From Solobacterium sp. (lineage in GTDB: Bacteria > Bacillota_I > Bacilli_A > Erysipelotrichales > Erysipelotrichaceae): a stretch of 64,000 bases of DNA. Positions 1 through 7,594 of this stretch are shown here, piece after piece. Both the position numbers and the translations under genes were made by a program. Numbering within the stretch: the first letter of the stretch is position 1; the number at the start of each line of letters is the position of its first letter. The stretch is from the NCBI GenBank assembly GCA_017510405.1, contig JAFWNG010000008.1, forward strand, positions 1 to 64,000, in the 5' to 3' direction. The notes below the pieces were generated by a model. That model had not been told where the DNA came from and did no database searches. It was given only the letters and a program-made list of their open reading frames with translations.

Positions 1-36
1 CACACTGCTTAACAGAGCTTTACCGATTCGTTTCAT
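1..36 (-). CDS. 5' end of an unidentified gene, cut by window edge
   Basis: Only twelve codons are visible, reading MKRIGKALLSSV. An AGGAGG ribosome site lies 4 bases before the ATG at 36, so the start is well supported. The basic then hydrophobic beginning would fit a signal peptide or membrane segment, but the product cannot be named. It lies downstream of ftsH behind the ftsH terminator, so it probably has its own promoter in the 37-211 interval. Confidence 0.6.
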   Translation of the reverse strand, partial: MKRIGKALLSSV

Positions 37-211
37 GAGTCCTCCTTTCATTGCCGGAAACCGTTATTGAAATGGCAATGACCAAAAAATAGTTTCTAAC
101 ACTACGTTTCCTATTCTATACCCCTCTTTCTTTTCTTTGTTCTTTTCACCCGCTTTTTTCACAAAGGTCTCACATAACCCGCGGTATAATCACACAATCT
201 TCACACAATTG

Positions 212-259
212 AAAAATGAGACCGCTTTCGGAAGAAGTTCCTTCCTGCAGTCTCATTTT
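212..259 (-). terminator. Rho-independent terminator after ftsH
   Basis: Ten-base arms, AAAATGAGAC at 213-222 and GTCTCATTTT at 250-259, form a perfect stem. It lies just past the ftsH stop codon and has a T-rich tail on the minus strand. Confidence 0.85.
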
Positions 260-262
260 GTT

Positions 263-2152
263 TTATTCGTTTCCGTCCTGTGTATCTGCCGGTTTTTCCT
301 CGACAGCAGGCTTCTTGTAGGAGAAGTCTTCTTCGATGGATTCCCCGTTTACGACTCTGTGGATCTGCTCCGCTGTCAGCGTTTCATATTCCATCAGAGC
401 AGCGGCGATCCGCTCCAGTTCAACACGGTGCGCATTGATCACTTCGATTGCCTTTTCATGGCATTCATTGACGATCTTGCGGACTTCCTGGTCGATCTCA
501 AACGCGACCTGACCGGAGACATTGCTCGGTGAGTTGTAGTCACGGCCGAGGAATACATTCTCATTGCCGGAGTCATACTTGATCGGTCCGAGATCGCTCA
601 TGCCGTACAGTGTGACCATGTCGCGGGCAATATTCGTCGCTCTTTCAAAGTCATTGACCGCACCGGTCGTAACGTCGTCGAAGAACAGTTCTTCCGCGGT
701 ACGTCCGCCCATATAAGAAGTGATGGAAGCGAGGAGGTCGCTCTTCGTATTCATCATTTTTTCTTCCTTCGGAGTCATCAGGTTGTAACCGCCTGCCTGA
801 CCGCGCGGGATGATCGTAACTTTCTGGACAACGATCGAATTCTCCAGATACAGACCGATGATCGCGTGTCCGCTCTCGTGATATGCGACGAGTTTCTTTG
901 TCTTTTCGTCGTATGTGCGGGATACCTTTGCCGGTCCCATCATGACGCGGTCGATCGCTTCATCGACGTGCTGCAGATGGATCTCATCGGAACGGTGGCG
1001 GACAGCCAGGATAGCTGCTTCATTCAGTACGTTTTCAAGATCCGCACCGGAGAAGCCAGGCGTCCGTTTCGCCAGCGCGCCGAGGTCCACGTCGGCAGCG
1101 AACGGTTTATTGCGGGCATGTACCCGCAGGATCGCTTCACGGCCGTTGCGGTCCGGAAGTGAAACAGTGATCTGACGGTCGAAACGTCCTGCCCGCAGAA
1201 GCGCCGGGTCAAGAACGTCCGGACGGTTGGTCGCCGCAACGACGACGATGCCCGAGTTGTCGTTCATACCGTCCATTTCGACGAGCAGCTGGTTCAGCGT
1301 CTGTTCACGTTCATCGTGTCCGCCGCCGAAGCCGGCGCCTCTCTGTCTGCCCACGGCATCGATCTCATCGATGAATATAATGCACGGCGCAGTCTGCTGC
1401 GCTTTCTTGAACATATCGCGCACGCGGCTCGCGCCGACACCGACAAACATTTCCACGAAGTCGGAACCGGAGATGCTGTAGAACGGAACGTTCGCTTCTC
1501 CTGCGCAGGCCTTTGCCAGCAGTGTTTTACCGGTGCCCGGATGACCGCAGAGCAGAATTCCCTTCGGAATGCGCGCGCCCATCTTTTCAAACCGCTTCGG
1601 ATATTTCAGGTAGTCGATGACTTCCGCCATCTCCTGCTTTTCTTCGTCGCAGCCTGCCACGTCGGTAAAGCGTACTTTGACCTTTCCTTCCAGACGCGCT
1701 CTGGAGCGGGAGAACTCGAACGCCTTGTTGTTGGAACTGCCGGCACCGCTCATGCGGTTGACCATCCAGATCGCCAGTCCGCCCATGAACAGGAACGGGA
1801 TCAGAGAGATCAGCGTATCCACAAACAGATTGGAAGCTTCGGAATCCACGATGCTCAGTTCACTGTCTGCGAGGGCGTCGATCACTTCTTCGATCTGCTG
1901 CGATGTGGACGGGATCGACGAAGTGAAGGAAACGGACTTGTCATCCTTGTCCTTATATACGCCCCGTACAATGGTGATATTGTCACCGATGGACAGAGCA
2001 GACTTCGTGATCTTCTCCTCTTTCAGAACTTTCTGGAACTCCCTGTAGCTCAGTTCGGATGACTTGGCGGGATTGTTCATGGAGAACAGACTCAGTACCG
2101 CAAGTATCACGATGAGATACGGGAGATACGATAGAATTCTGTTTTTCTGCAT
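263..2152 (-). CDS. ftsH: ATP-dependent zinc metalloprotease FtsH
   Basis: Membrane-anchored AAA+ protease that degrades misassembled membrane proteins and short-lived regulators. The 629-residue length is normal for the family. Two membrane segments (about residues 8-26 and 113-132) flank a short extracytoplasmic domain. The AAA module has Walker A GHPGTGKT (203-210), Walker B IIFIDE (about 258-263) and an arginine-finger region near 318-325. The zinc-protease motif HESGH is at 425-429. The C-terminus is acidic and low complexity. It is the last gene of the run tilS-hpt-ftsH, the usual order in Bacillota, and is followed by a strong terminator. Identification is secure. Confidence 0.98.
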   Translation of the reverse strand: MQKNRILSYLPYLIVILAVLSLFSMNNPAKSSELSYREFQKVLKEEKITKSALSIGDNITIVRGVYKDKDDKSVSFTSSIPSTSQQIEEVIDALADSELSIVDSEASNLFVDTLISLIPFLFMGGLAIWMVNRMSGAGSSNNKAFEFSRSRARLEGKVKVRFTDVAGCDEEKQEMAEVIDYLKYPKRFEKMGARIPKGILLCGHPGTGKTLLAKACAGEANVPFYSISGSDFVEMFVGVGASRVRDMFKKAQQTAPCIIFIDEIDAVGRQRGAGFGGGHDEREQTLNQLLVEMDGMNDNSGIVVVAATNRPDVLDPALLRAGRFDRQITVSLPDRNGREAILRVHARNKPFAADVDLGALAKRTPGFSGADLENVLNEAAILAVRHRSDEIHLQHVDEAIDRVMMGPAKVSRTYDEKTKKLVAYHESGHAIIGLYLENSIVVQKVTIIPRGQAGGYNLMTPKEEKMMNTKSDLLASITSYMGGRTAEELFFDDVTTGAVNDFERATNIARDMVTLYGMSDLGPIKYDSGNENVFLGRDYNSPSNVSGQVAFEIDQEVRKIVNECHEKAIEVINAHRVELERIAAALMEYETLTAEQIHRVVNGESIEEDFSYKKPAVEEKPADTQDGNE

Positions 2153-2179
2153 TAACTGGTACTCCTTTATTTACAGAAT

Positions 2180-2725
2180 TTACTTATAGCAGTCTTCTTT
2201 CAGAACACCGATGTACGGCAGACAGCGGTATCTCTGGTTGAAGTCCATACCGTAGCCGACAACGAATTCATTCGGCACGTTGAATCCGATATAATCCGCT
2301 TCGATGCCGGTCGCACGGCGGGACGGCTTGTTCAGAAGCGTTGCGATCTTTACGCTTCTCGCACCTTTCAGATACATCGTCTTGCATACTGTGCTCAGTG
2401 TATTTCCGGTGTCTACGATATCTTCGATGATCAGAATATCCTTGTCCTTGATCGATCCGTCAAGGTCTTTCAGGATCTTGATGTCGCCCTGGGATTCTGT
2501 TCCCACATAGCTTGTAACATCCATGAAGTCAAACTGGATATCCAGATCAATATATTTGATCAGTTCGCTCAGAAATGGAACGGAGCCTCTCAGAAGTGCA
2601 ACAAGAAGCGGTGCCCGGCCTTCTGCACGGTAGTCTTCCGTGATCTGTCTGCCAAGTTCCATAGACCGTTTCTCGATCTGTTCCTTCGTGATCAGTACTT
2701 CTTTAATGTCGTTGTTTTCCCACAT
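2180..2725 (-). CDS. hpt: Hypoxanthine phosphoribosyltransferase
   Basis: Purine salvage enzyme that converts hypoxanthine or guanine plus PRPP to IMP or GMP in the cytoplasm. The 181-residue length is typical. The PRPP-binding motif IIEDIVDTGNT is near residues 97-107, and the family signature VALLRGSVPF precedes it. The start at 2725 is supported by a GGAGG sequence inside the 3' end of tilS. The reading frame overlaps tilS by 34 bases, implying translational coupling. It sits between tilS and ftsH in the conserved Bacillota order. Confidence 0.97.
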   Translation of the reverse strand: MWENNDIKEVLITKEQIEKRSMELGRQITEDYRAEGRAPLLVALLRGSVPFLSELIKYIDLDIQFDFMDVTSYVGTESQGDIKILKDLDGSIKDKDILIIEDIVDTGNTLSTVCKTMYLKGARSVKIATLLNKPSRRATGIEADYIGFNVPNEFVVGYGMDFNQRYRCLPYIGVLKEDCYK

Positions 2726-3954
2726 ATGTTTTCCTCCGTATTGTTTGATTGTATCACATAGATGTTATCTTTCGTAGAGTAATGATCGACGCTGCAGCCC
2801 AGTCCCGGCAGAAGAATGACTTTTCCGTTCCGGTCAGTCACGACCGGCCATGTCCGCCGCTGATACAGCGGGATATGCCGGTCGATAAAGAACCGGGCGA
2901 TCTTCTTTGTACCATAGCGCATGCGGATCGCGTCCCCGTCCCGGGGCGTACGTACCGTCACCGGCAGATCTTCTTCCGTGATATGCACCGCTTCCGTGGT
3001 CTTCCCGCTGTCCGCGATGCGATAGAAGCCGTGCTCAACGCACGTCATCGTTTCATAGACATGTTCATACGGCTCACTGACCGGGATCAGGAAGAAATAT
3101 TCATGGTCTGACGCCAGCTCCCTGTCACGCACTTCCAGCAGGAAGTCGTTCTTTGCGCAGATGACCGCATCCGTCTCCCGGAAATACCGCCGGGAATAGC
3201 CATAGATGCCGGCTCTCCGGTACAGTTCAAACAATACCAGCAGCCGCACGTCTTCTTCTGTTTCCCGATATGCCTGAAGCGCGCATTTCCCGCCGCTGAT
3301 CAGACCGGCTGCTTTGTCCCGCTGTTTCTGCAGGGCATCGTTTTTCTGCTCGATTTCCTGACGAAGAGCCTGCCGCTCTTCTTCCGTCAGTTCCTTCAAA
3401 ACCGTATGCCGGATACGGTTTCGCGTATACCGGTCGGACGCGTTGGACGAATCGATCCGGTAGCTCCATCCGTTCCGGTCGCAGTACTCCTGGAGTTGTT
3501 TCTTCGTACAGTCCAGAAGCGGACGTACCAGGGGAATGCCGTGATACCGTGACCGCGGACTGATCCCGTATGTTTCCGGGATCAGATCCTTTTCTTTCTG
3601 CATGATGTAGGTCTCCAGCAGGTCATCTTCCTGATGTCCCGTCAGGATGCCGGCATACCCGTATTTCCGGACGGTCTCCGCAAAGAATTCATAGCGGAAT
3701 TCCCGCGCGGAAGCTTCAAAGTTCTCACCGTCCGCCAGCACTGCATCCGCCGTATGGCACGCAATGCCGTCAGCCGCGCACATCTGTTTTACAAATTCTT
3801 CTTCCTCATCCGCTTCCGGCCGCACGTGATAATTCACATGCGCGCACGCAAAAGACACGCCTTCTGCCCGCATCCGATGGTACAGTGCGGCAGAGTCCGG
3901 TCCTCCTGAAAGTGCCAGAAGCCACGTGCCGTTTTTCAGTTCCGGAAAATCCAT
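2692..3954 (-). CDS. tilS: tRNA(Ile)-lysidine synthase
   Basis: Modifies C34 of tRNA-Ile2 (CAU) to lysidine so that it reads AUA. The N-terminal PP-loop motif SGGPDS is at about residues 16-21, followed by the N-type ATP pyrophosphatase domain (GHQEDDLLETYIM). A C-terminal TilS substrate-binding domain includes RTPRDGDAIRMR. The 420-residue length fits the family. The 3' end overlaps hpt by 34 bases, and 12 bases separate its start from the upstream PemK-like gene. It is close enough to the gene before it to share a transcript. Confidence 0.96.
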   Translation of the reverse strand: MDFPELKNGTWLLALSGGPDSAALYHRMRAEGVSFACAHVNYHVRPEADEEEEFVKQMCAADGIACHTADAVLADGENFEASAREFRYEFFAETVRKYGYAGILTGHQEDDLLETYIMQKEKDLIPETYGISPRSRYHGIPLVRPLLDCTKKQLQEYCDRNGWSYRIDSSNASDRYTRNRIRHTVLKELTEEERQALRQEIEQKNDALQKQRDKAAGLISGGKCALQAYRETEEDVRLLVLFELYRRAGIYGYSRRYFRETDAVICAKNDFLLEVRDRELASDHEYFFLIPVSEPYEHVYETMTCVEHGFYRIADSGKTTEAVHITEEDLPVTVRTPRDGDAIRMRYGTKKIARFFIDRHIPLYQRRTWPVVTDRNGKVILLPGLGCSVDHYSTKDNIYVIQSNNTEENICGKTTTLKKY

Positions 3955-3966
3955 GCTCCGATTGTA

Positions 3967-4485
3967 TCACGTTTTGGAAGGAAACAGGACATCCTTCAGC
4001 CTCTCCTGCACCTGATGGAACAGCTGCGAACGCGGCGATATATTCCCGATCACTTCGATGATCCTGGCAGTATTTACAAATTTCACATCATTGAGAAACA
4101 GCACCGACGGCTTGCGCAGTCCTTTCAGCCGGCCGAGGCGCATCAGATGCATACTGCCGCCGGGATTGTCTTTTTCGTCATACGCCTTGCGGTACGTGAC
4201 CGCGTTGCTCGTCATCGGCACGACCAGCGCCTTCTTGTTTGACAGCGCCATGACCAGGGCAAAATGCTGATAGCCGCTTTCATTCAGATAGACCTGCCCG
4301 AAGTCCACAAAACAGATATCGCCGCGGCGGACCTTGATTCCGAGATCCTCCCCGGAAAAACACTGACTGCGCACCATCCAGTTTGCTTCCGAGATCAGAT
4401 TGCGGCTGATATGCTGGGGATCCATTGCCTCATAGATCGTTGTCCGGCACCGGATGTATTCATTCCACGCTTCTTTTTCATTCAT
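3967..4485 (-). CDS. PemK/MazF-like protein without a neighbouring antitoxin
   Basis: 172 residues. After an N-terminal extension of about 50 residues comes a PemK/MazF-like barrel with RRGDICFVDFGQ, then PMTSNA and a C-terminal VIGNISPRS segment. Classical MazF toxins are about 110 residues and are paired with an antitoxin. Here the flanking genes are a glycosyltransferase and tilS, and no small antitoxin ORF is visible. It could be a chromosomally domesticated RNA endonuclease or a solitary family member. The ribosome site lies in the 3' arm of a hairpin (4492-4527) with seven Ts directly before the ATG, so expression may be structure-controlled. Confidence 0.8.
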   Translation of the reverse strand: MNEKEAWNEYIRCRTTIYEAMDPQHISRNLISEANWMVRSQCFSGEDLGIKVRRGDICFVDFGQVYLNESGYQHFALVMALSNKKALVVPMTSNAVTYRKAYDEKDNPGGSMHLMRLGRLKGLRKPSVLFLNDVKFVNTARIIEVIGNISPRSQLFHQVQERLKDVLFPSKT

Positions 4486-4527
4486 AAAAAAACTCTCCTT
4501 CGCTATACCTATTCACGAAGTGAGAGT
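4486..4527 (-). terminator. Terminator-like hairpin that contains the next gene's ribosome site
   Basis: On the minus strand ACTCTCACTTCG pairs with CGAAGGAGAGT, followed by seven Ts and then the ATG of the PemK-like gene at 4485. The 3' arm contains GAAGGAG, a good Shine-Dalgarno sequence at correct spacing. The same element could stop transcription from the glycosyltransferase gene or hide the ribosome site. The structure is seen directly; its regulatory role is inference. Confidence 0.7.
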
Positions 4528-4541
4528 ATTCCCCGCATGAT

Positions 4542-5489
4542 TTATTCTTTTTTCTGCGTTCTGTCGGTCTCCCGGATGATGTAGAGCGGCCGGTCCTTGA
4601 CTTCCATGTACGTCCTGGCAAGATATTCACCGATAATGCCGATGCAGAACAGCTGGATCCCGCTGCAGAACAGAATGATGCAGACAAGGGACGGCCAGCC
4701 GCTGGTCGGGTCGCCGAACAGCAGCTTGCGGACGATAACGAAGATGATTCCGACGACGGAGAGAAAGAACATGCCGATGCCGAACCATGACGCAATGCGC
4801 AGCGGCGAAGACGAATACCCGGTCAGCGCGTCCACAGCGTAGCGCATGAGTCCGGACAGCGACCACTTGGTCCTGCCGGCTGCCCGGGTGCGGTTCTCGT
4901 ATCCGATCCATTCCGTCCGGAATCCGACCCACTGGAACATTGCCCGGGAAAACCGGTTGTATTCCTGCATCTGCATCAGCGCGTCCCGTACCTGCTTCGT
5001 CATGATGCGGTAATCGCGGGCACCCTGCGGCATCTTTTCCCCGGCGCTGCTGAGAAGCCGGTAGAACCGGTTGGCGCACCAGCTGCGCAGACGGCTTTCA
5101 CCTCTGCGGTCTTTCCGGTACGCGGCCGCCGCGTCGCACTTTCCGGCAAGGATCATTTCCATCATCTCCGCCATCAGTGCCGGCGGGTCCTGCAGATCCG
5201 CGTCGATCAGTCCGACATAGTCTCCCTCAGCTGCCTGAAGTCCTGCTGCGATCGCGGCTTCCTTGCCGAAATTGCGGGCAAACGAAATGTAGCGGACATA
5301 ATCATGTTCCGCGCTCAGCCGGCGCAGACAGGCCAGCGTGCCGTCCTTCGAACCGTCATCGACGAATATATATTCCAGCTGTACCGCGAAACGTGTGAAA
5401 AGCTCACTGCGCACTTCTTCCGTCTCACGGAAAAAATCCGGCAGTACTTCTTCTTCATTAAAGCATGGGATGATCAGACTCAGCCGCAT
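4542..5489 (-). CDS. GT2 family polyprenyl-phosphate glycosyltransferase (DPM1/GtrB-like)
   Basis: 315 residues. The N-terminal GT-A domain has MRLSLIIPCFNEE, DDGSKDGT and DADLQDPP, the nucleotide- and metal-binding motifs of GT2 enzymes that charge undecaprenyl phosphate with a sugar. Two C-terminal membrane helices (about 230-252 and 265-288) complete the GtrB/DPM1-type layout. The ATG at 5489 is preferred because GGAGGAG lies five bases before it; a TTG four codons upstream lies before that site and is unlikely. The sugar and acceptor are not deducible. It lies between the DUF1146 gene and the PemK-like gene, each junction carrying a hairpin. Confidence 0.88.
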   Translation of the reverse strand: MRLSLIIPCFNEEEVLPDFFRETEEVRSELFTRFAVQLEYIFVDDGSKDGTLACLRRLSAEHDYVRYISFARNFGKEAAIAAGLQAAEGDYVGLIDADLQDPPALMAEMMEMILAGKCDAAAAYRKDRRGESRLRSWCANRFYRLLSSAGEKMPQGARDYRIMTKQVRDALMQMQEYNRFSRAMFQWVGFRTEWIGYENRTRAAGRTKWSLSGLMRYAVDALTGYSSSPLRIASWFGIGMFFLSVVGIIFVIVRKLLFGDPTSGWPSLVCIILFCSGIQLFCIGIIGEYLARTYMEVKDRPLYIIRETDRTQKKE

Positions 5490-5499
5490 AGTCTCCTCC

Positions 5500-5524
5500 A
5501 AAAAGAGAGGCTTTCACCTCTCTT
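5500..5524 (-). terminator. Intercistronic terminator touching the DUF1146 stop codon
   Basis: Eight-base stem AAGAGAGG/CCTCTCTT with a six-base loop and five Ts on the minus strand. It overlaps the stop codon of the upstream small gene and directly precedes the GGAGGAG site of the glycosyltransferase. It probably attenuates rather than isolates the two genes. Confidence 0.7.
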
Positions 5525-5726
5525 ACAACCTGTACAGGAAGGACAGAAAGAACGAGCCGGCAAGATACGCCAGTGCGCAGACCAGCAGAACATACAGGAT
5601 CTGCGCCTGTCTCACATGTCCCTGTTTCAGACATTTCTCATAATCCAGCGCGCCCATGGCGTACCAGGAAACAAGAAAGAATACCAGGTATACCGCCGAA
5701 TTGACGATAAACCGTACCAGATCCAT
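5523..5726 (-). CDS. Small DUF1146 (YwzB-like) membrane protein
   Basis: 67 residues with two hydrophobic helices (about 6-24 and 42-63) joined by a charged loop containing DYEKCLKQGHVRQAQILY. The pattern W-A-hydrophobic-EK-QA-LYVLL-FF matches the short DUF1146 family, which in Bacillota often lies near the F1Fo ATPase and upp genes. Function is unknown. Its ATG shares the last base of the upp reading frame, so it is probably co-translated with upp. Confidence 0.8.
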   Translation of the reverse strand: MDLVRFIVNSAVYLVFFLVSWYAMGALDYEKCLKQGHVRQAQILYVLLVCALAYLAGSFFLSFLYRL

Positions 5727-6346
5727 TACTTCGTACCGAAGATACGGTCGCCTGCGTCACCCAGACCCGGAACGATATAACCGATCTCATTGAGGCGCTC
5801 ATCCAGTGCCGCAAGATAGATATCAACGTCCGGATGCTTTTCCTGAACAGCCTTGACGCCTTCCGGAGCGCCTACCAGGCAGACCAGCTTGATGTTGTTC
5901 GCACCGCGCTTCTTTACCATGGAGATCGCGTCGCATGCGCTTCCGCCGGTTGCGAGCATCGGGTCAACGACCAGTGTGATCGCTTCATCCAGGTTCTTCG
6001 GGAACTTGGCGAAGTATTCGACCGGTTCCAGTGTCTCTTCGTTGCGGTACAGACCGATGAAGCCGACTTTGGCTGTCGGTACCAGTCTGCGGATGCCGTC
6101 CAGCAGGCCGATGCCGGCGCGCAGGATCGGAACGATCACGACTTCCTTGCTCAGTTCATAGCCGACGCATTTTGCCATCGGTGTCTCTATATCGATCGGC
6201 CGTACCGGCAGATCACGGCAGACTTCATATGCCATGAGCTCAGCGATCTCATCCAGCAGTTCGCGGAAATCCTTCGTTGTTGTCTGCTTCATGCGCATCT
6301 GTGTCAGTTTATGTGTAATTAAGGGATGATTTAATACTTCCAGCAT
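5726..6346 (-). CDS. upp: Uracil phosphoribosyltransferase
   Basis: Pyrimidine salvage: uracil plus PRPP gives UMP. The 206-residue length matches the family. The PRPP loop [12 protein letters not shown] is near 128-139, and the uracil-binding C-terminus [17 protein letters not shown] is intact. A GGAGGAAG site precedes the ATG at 6346. A promoter with TTGCAT, 18-base spacer and TATCAT lies at 6375-6404, so upp appears to be the first gene of the minus-strand block. Confidence 0.97.
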   Translation of the reverse strand: MLEVLNHPLITHKLTQMRMKQTTTKDFRELLDEIAELMAYEVCRDLPVRPIDIETPMAKCVGYELSKEVVIVPILRAGIGLLDGIRRLVPTAKVGFIGLYRNEETLEPVEYFAKFPKNLDEAITLVVDPMLATGGSACDAISMVKKRGANNIKLVCLVGAPEGVKAVQEKHPDVDIYLAALDERLNEIGYIVPGLGDAGDRIFGTK

Positions 6347-6374
6347 TTTTTCTTCCTCCGGTTTCTTCCTAACA

Positions 6375-6404
6375 ATGATATTCCATAAACGTTTCTCAAT
6401 GCAA
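6375..6404 (-). promoter_or_regulatory. Likely sigma-A promoter of upp
   Basis: On the minus strand TTGCAT (6404-6399), an 18-base spacer and TATCAT (6380-6375) lie about 30 bases before the upp start codon. Confidence 0.55.
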
Positions 6405-6410
6405 TATTAT
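6381..6410 (+). promoter_or_regulatory. Possible divergent promoter for the GT1-like gene
   Basis: TTCCAT at 6381-6386, an 18-base spacer and TATTAT at 6405-6410. It predicts a start near 6417 and a leader of only about 17 bases before the ATG at 6434. It interleaves with the upp promoter. Confidence 0.4.
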
Positions 6411-6433
6411 TCAGTTTGTTGTACCATAACCTT

Positions 6434-7519
6434 ATGAAGATCCTGATCGCACCCTGCATCATTTATCCGAAGGAGTCCCCGGCGTATACCCTGACCCGGA
6501 ATCTGACGGAACTGTTTGCGGCCGCCGGCGATACCATCGCCATCAGCGCGGACAAAGCAAATAGTTTTAAGCATTCCTCGCTGTATCCGTACGTTCCGCT
6601 CAAGGCACCGCGCTTCAACTTCCATGCGGATAACCGCTCCTACGAGGAGTATCTCTACTCACTGGGTGCTTCTTCCCGCAAATACCTGCAGGAGGACACC
6701 AGCCTGCTGATCGAAGCAATCGAGCACTTCAAGCCGGACTGGATCCTTTCCATCGACCGCACCGCCGCGCTGATCGCCGCCCGCGCCACAAAGACGCGCT
6801 GTGCTGTATTTATCAATTCGGCAATGTACCGCAATTCGTACTTCCCGGCAAAGTGCCTGCGGGCAGTCAACGAGGTCCTTTCGGACATGCAGTTTGAGCA
6901 GGTTTTCGATCTGAAGTCGCTGCTTGACCGCTGTGATCTGCGCCTGCTGTTCTCGCCGGAATCCATCCAGCCGTTCCTGTATACGACTGCTTCGTTCCGT
7001 TTCAAGGCCATGTCATGCGAACCGTCCCGCAGCCGTCTTCAGCCGCATATCTCGGTATCGCTGCACCGCCTGAACGAATCCCCGGGATCGATCTACCGGC
7101 TGCTGAACGAAGCCTTCAAAGGCGCGCCGTACCAGGTATACGCAGGATTCCATAATGCGCATCTTCTGACGGAAGAAAACATGCACTACATCGACATGTC
7201 GCGCAAGGATATGGTAAATGACGCCATGGCAGTCATTCATGACGGCAATGAATATCTCTTCCATGAGTGCATTGCCCGCGGCATCCCCCAGCTGATCATC
7301 GCCAGCCATGAATATCCGCGTCTGTTCTTTGCCCAGACGGTACGCCGCAACGGCATCGGCGATTATATTTTCGAAGAAGATCTCGACGTTTCCGCTCTGT
7401 ACGAAGGCTTCCGCAAGATCACCGACGACACGGTGGTCCGCCGCTGCACCGCCCTGCAGAAAGATGCCGAGCGTCTGCCGGATCTGCACATGATCCGCTA
7501 CATACTGGAAACACGTTAA
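6434..7519 (+). CDS. GT-B fold glycosyltransferase, UGT/MGT-like (GT1-type)
   Basis: 361 residues from the ATG at 6434 (MKILIAPCII). The C-terminal half carries a GT1/GT28-like donor site: VIHDGNEYLFHECIARGIPQ, then a conserved proline/isoleucine turn and NGIGDYIF. This resembles the HGG-x-E-x-G-x-P pattern of macrolide and diglucosyl-lipid transferases. No secretion signal is seen, so it probably works on the cytoplasmic face. No Shine-Dalgarno sequence precedes the ATG, and the frame can extend only to two TTG codons at 6416-6421. It stands alone, divergent from upp and closed by its own terminator. The substrate is unknown. Confidence 0.75.
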   Translation: MKILIAPCIIYPKESPAYTLTRNLTELFAAAGDTIAISADKANSFKHSSLYPYVPLKAPRFNFHADNRSYEEYLYSLGASSRKYLQEDTSLLIEAIEHFKPDWILSIDRTAALIAARATKTRCAVFINSAMYRNSYFPAKCLRAVNEVLSDMQFEQVFDLKSLLDRCDLRLLFSPESIQPFLYTTASFRFKAMSCEPSRSRLQPHISVSLHRLNESPGSIYRLLNEAFKGAPYQVYAGFHNAHLLTEENMHYIDMSRKDMVNDAMAVIHDGNEYLFHECIARGIPQLIIASHEYPRLFFAQTVRRNGIGDYIFEEDLDVSALYEGFRKITDDTVVRRCTALQKDAERLPDLHMIRYILETR

Positions 7520-7521
7520 CG

Positions 7522-7548
7522 GTCAGTTCACGATGAACTGACTTTTTA
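7522..7548 (+). terminator. Rho-independent terminator
   Basis: GTCAGTTCA and TGAACTGAC form a nine-base stem with a short loop and a TTTTT tail, just after the GT1-like gene. Confidence 0.85.
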
Positions 7549-7560
7549 ATTTGCGCACAG

Positions 7561-7588
7561 AAAAAGGCAGGCCGTTTCCGGTCTGCCT
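7561..7588 (-). terminator. Rho-independent terminator after the DUF4214-GH25 gene
   Basis: On the minus strand AGGCAGACCG pairs with CGGCCTGCCT around a GAAA loop, followed by TTTTTC. It starts six bases beyond the stop codon. Confidence 0.85.
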
Positions 7589-7594
7589 GAAAGT

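Noticed and set aside
37-211. Small gene in the interval before the partial first gene
   Set aside because: No frame with a plausible ribosome site; the 131-codon plus-strand frame from 137 runs through the ftsH terminator and antisense to ftsH.
1316-2062. 248-codon plus-strand frame inside ftsH
   Set aside because: Antisense shadow of a strongly conserved gene, with no ribosome site or recognisable domain. The same applies to long plus-strand frames opposite gmd, wzt and the glycosyltransferases.
3967-4485. A complete toxin-antitoxin module
   Set aside because: No antitoxin-sized frame with a ribosome site lies within several hundred bases on either side.
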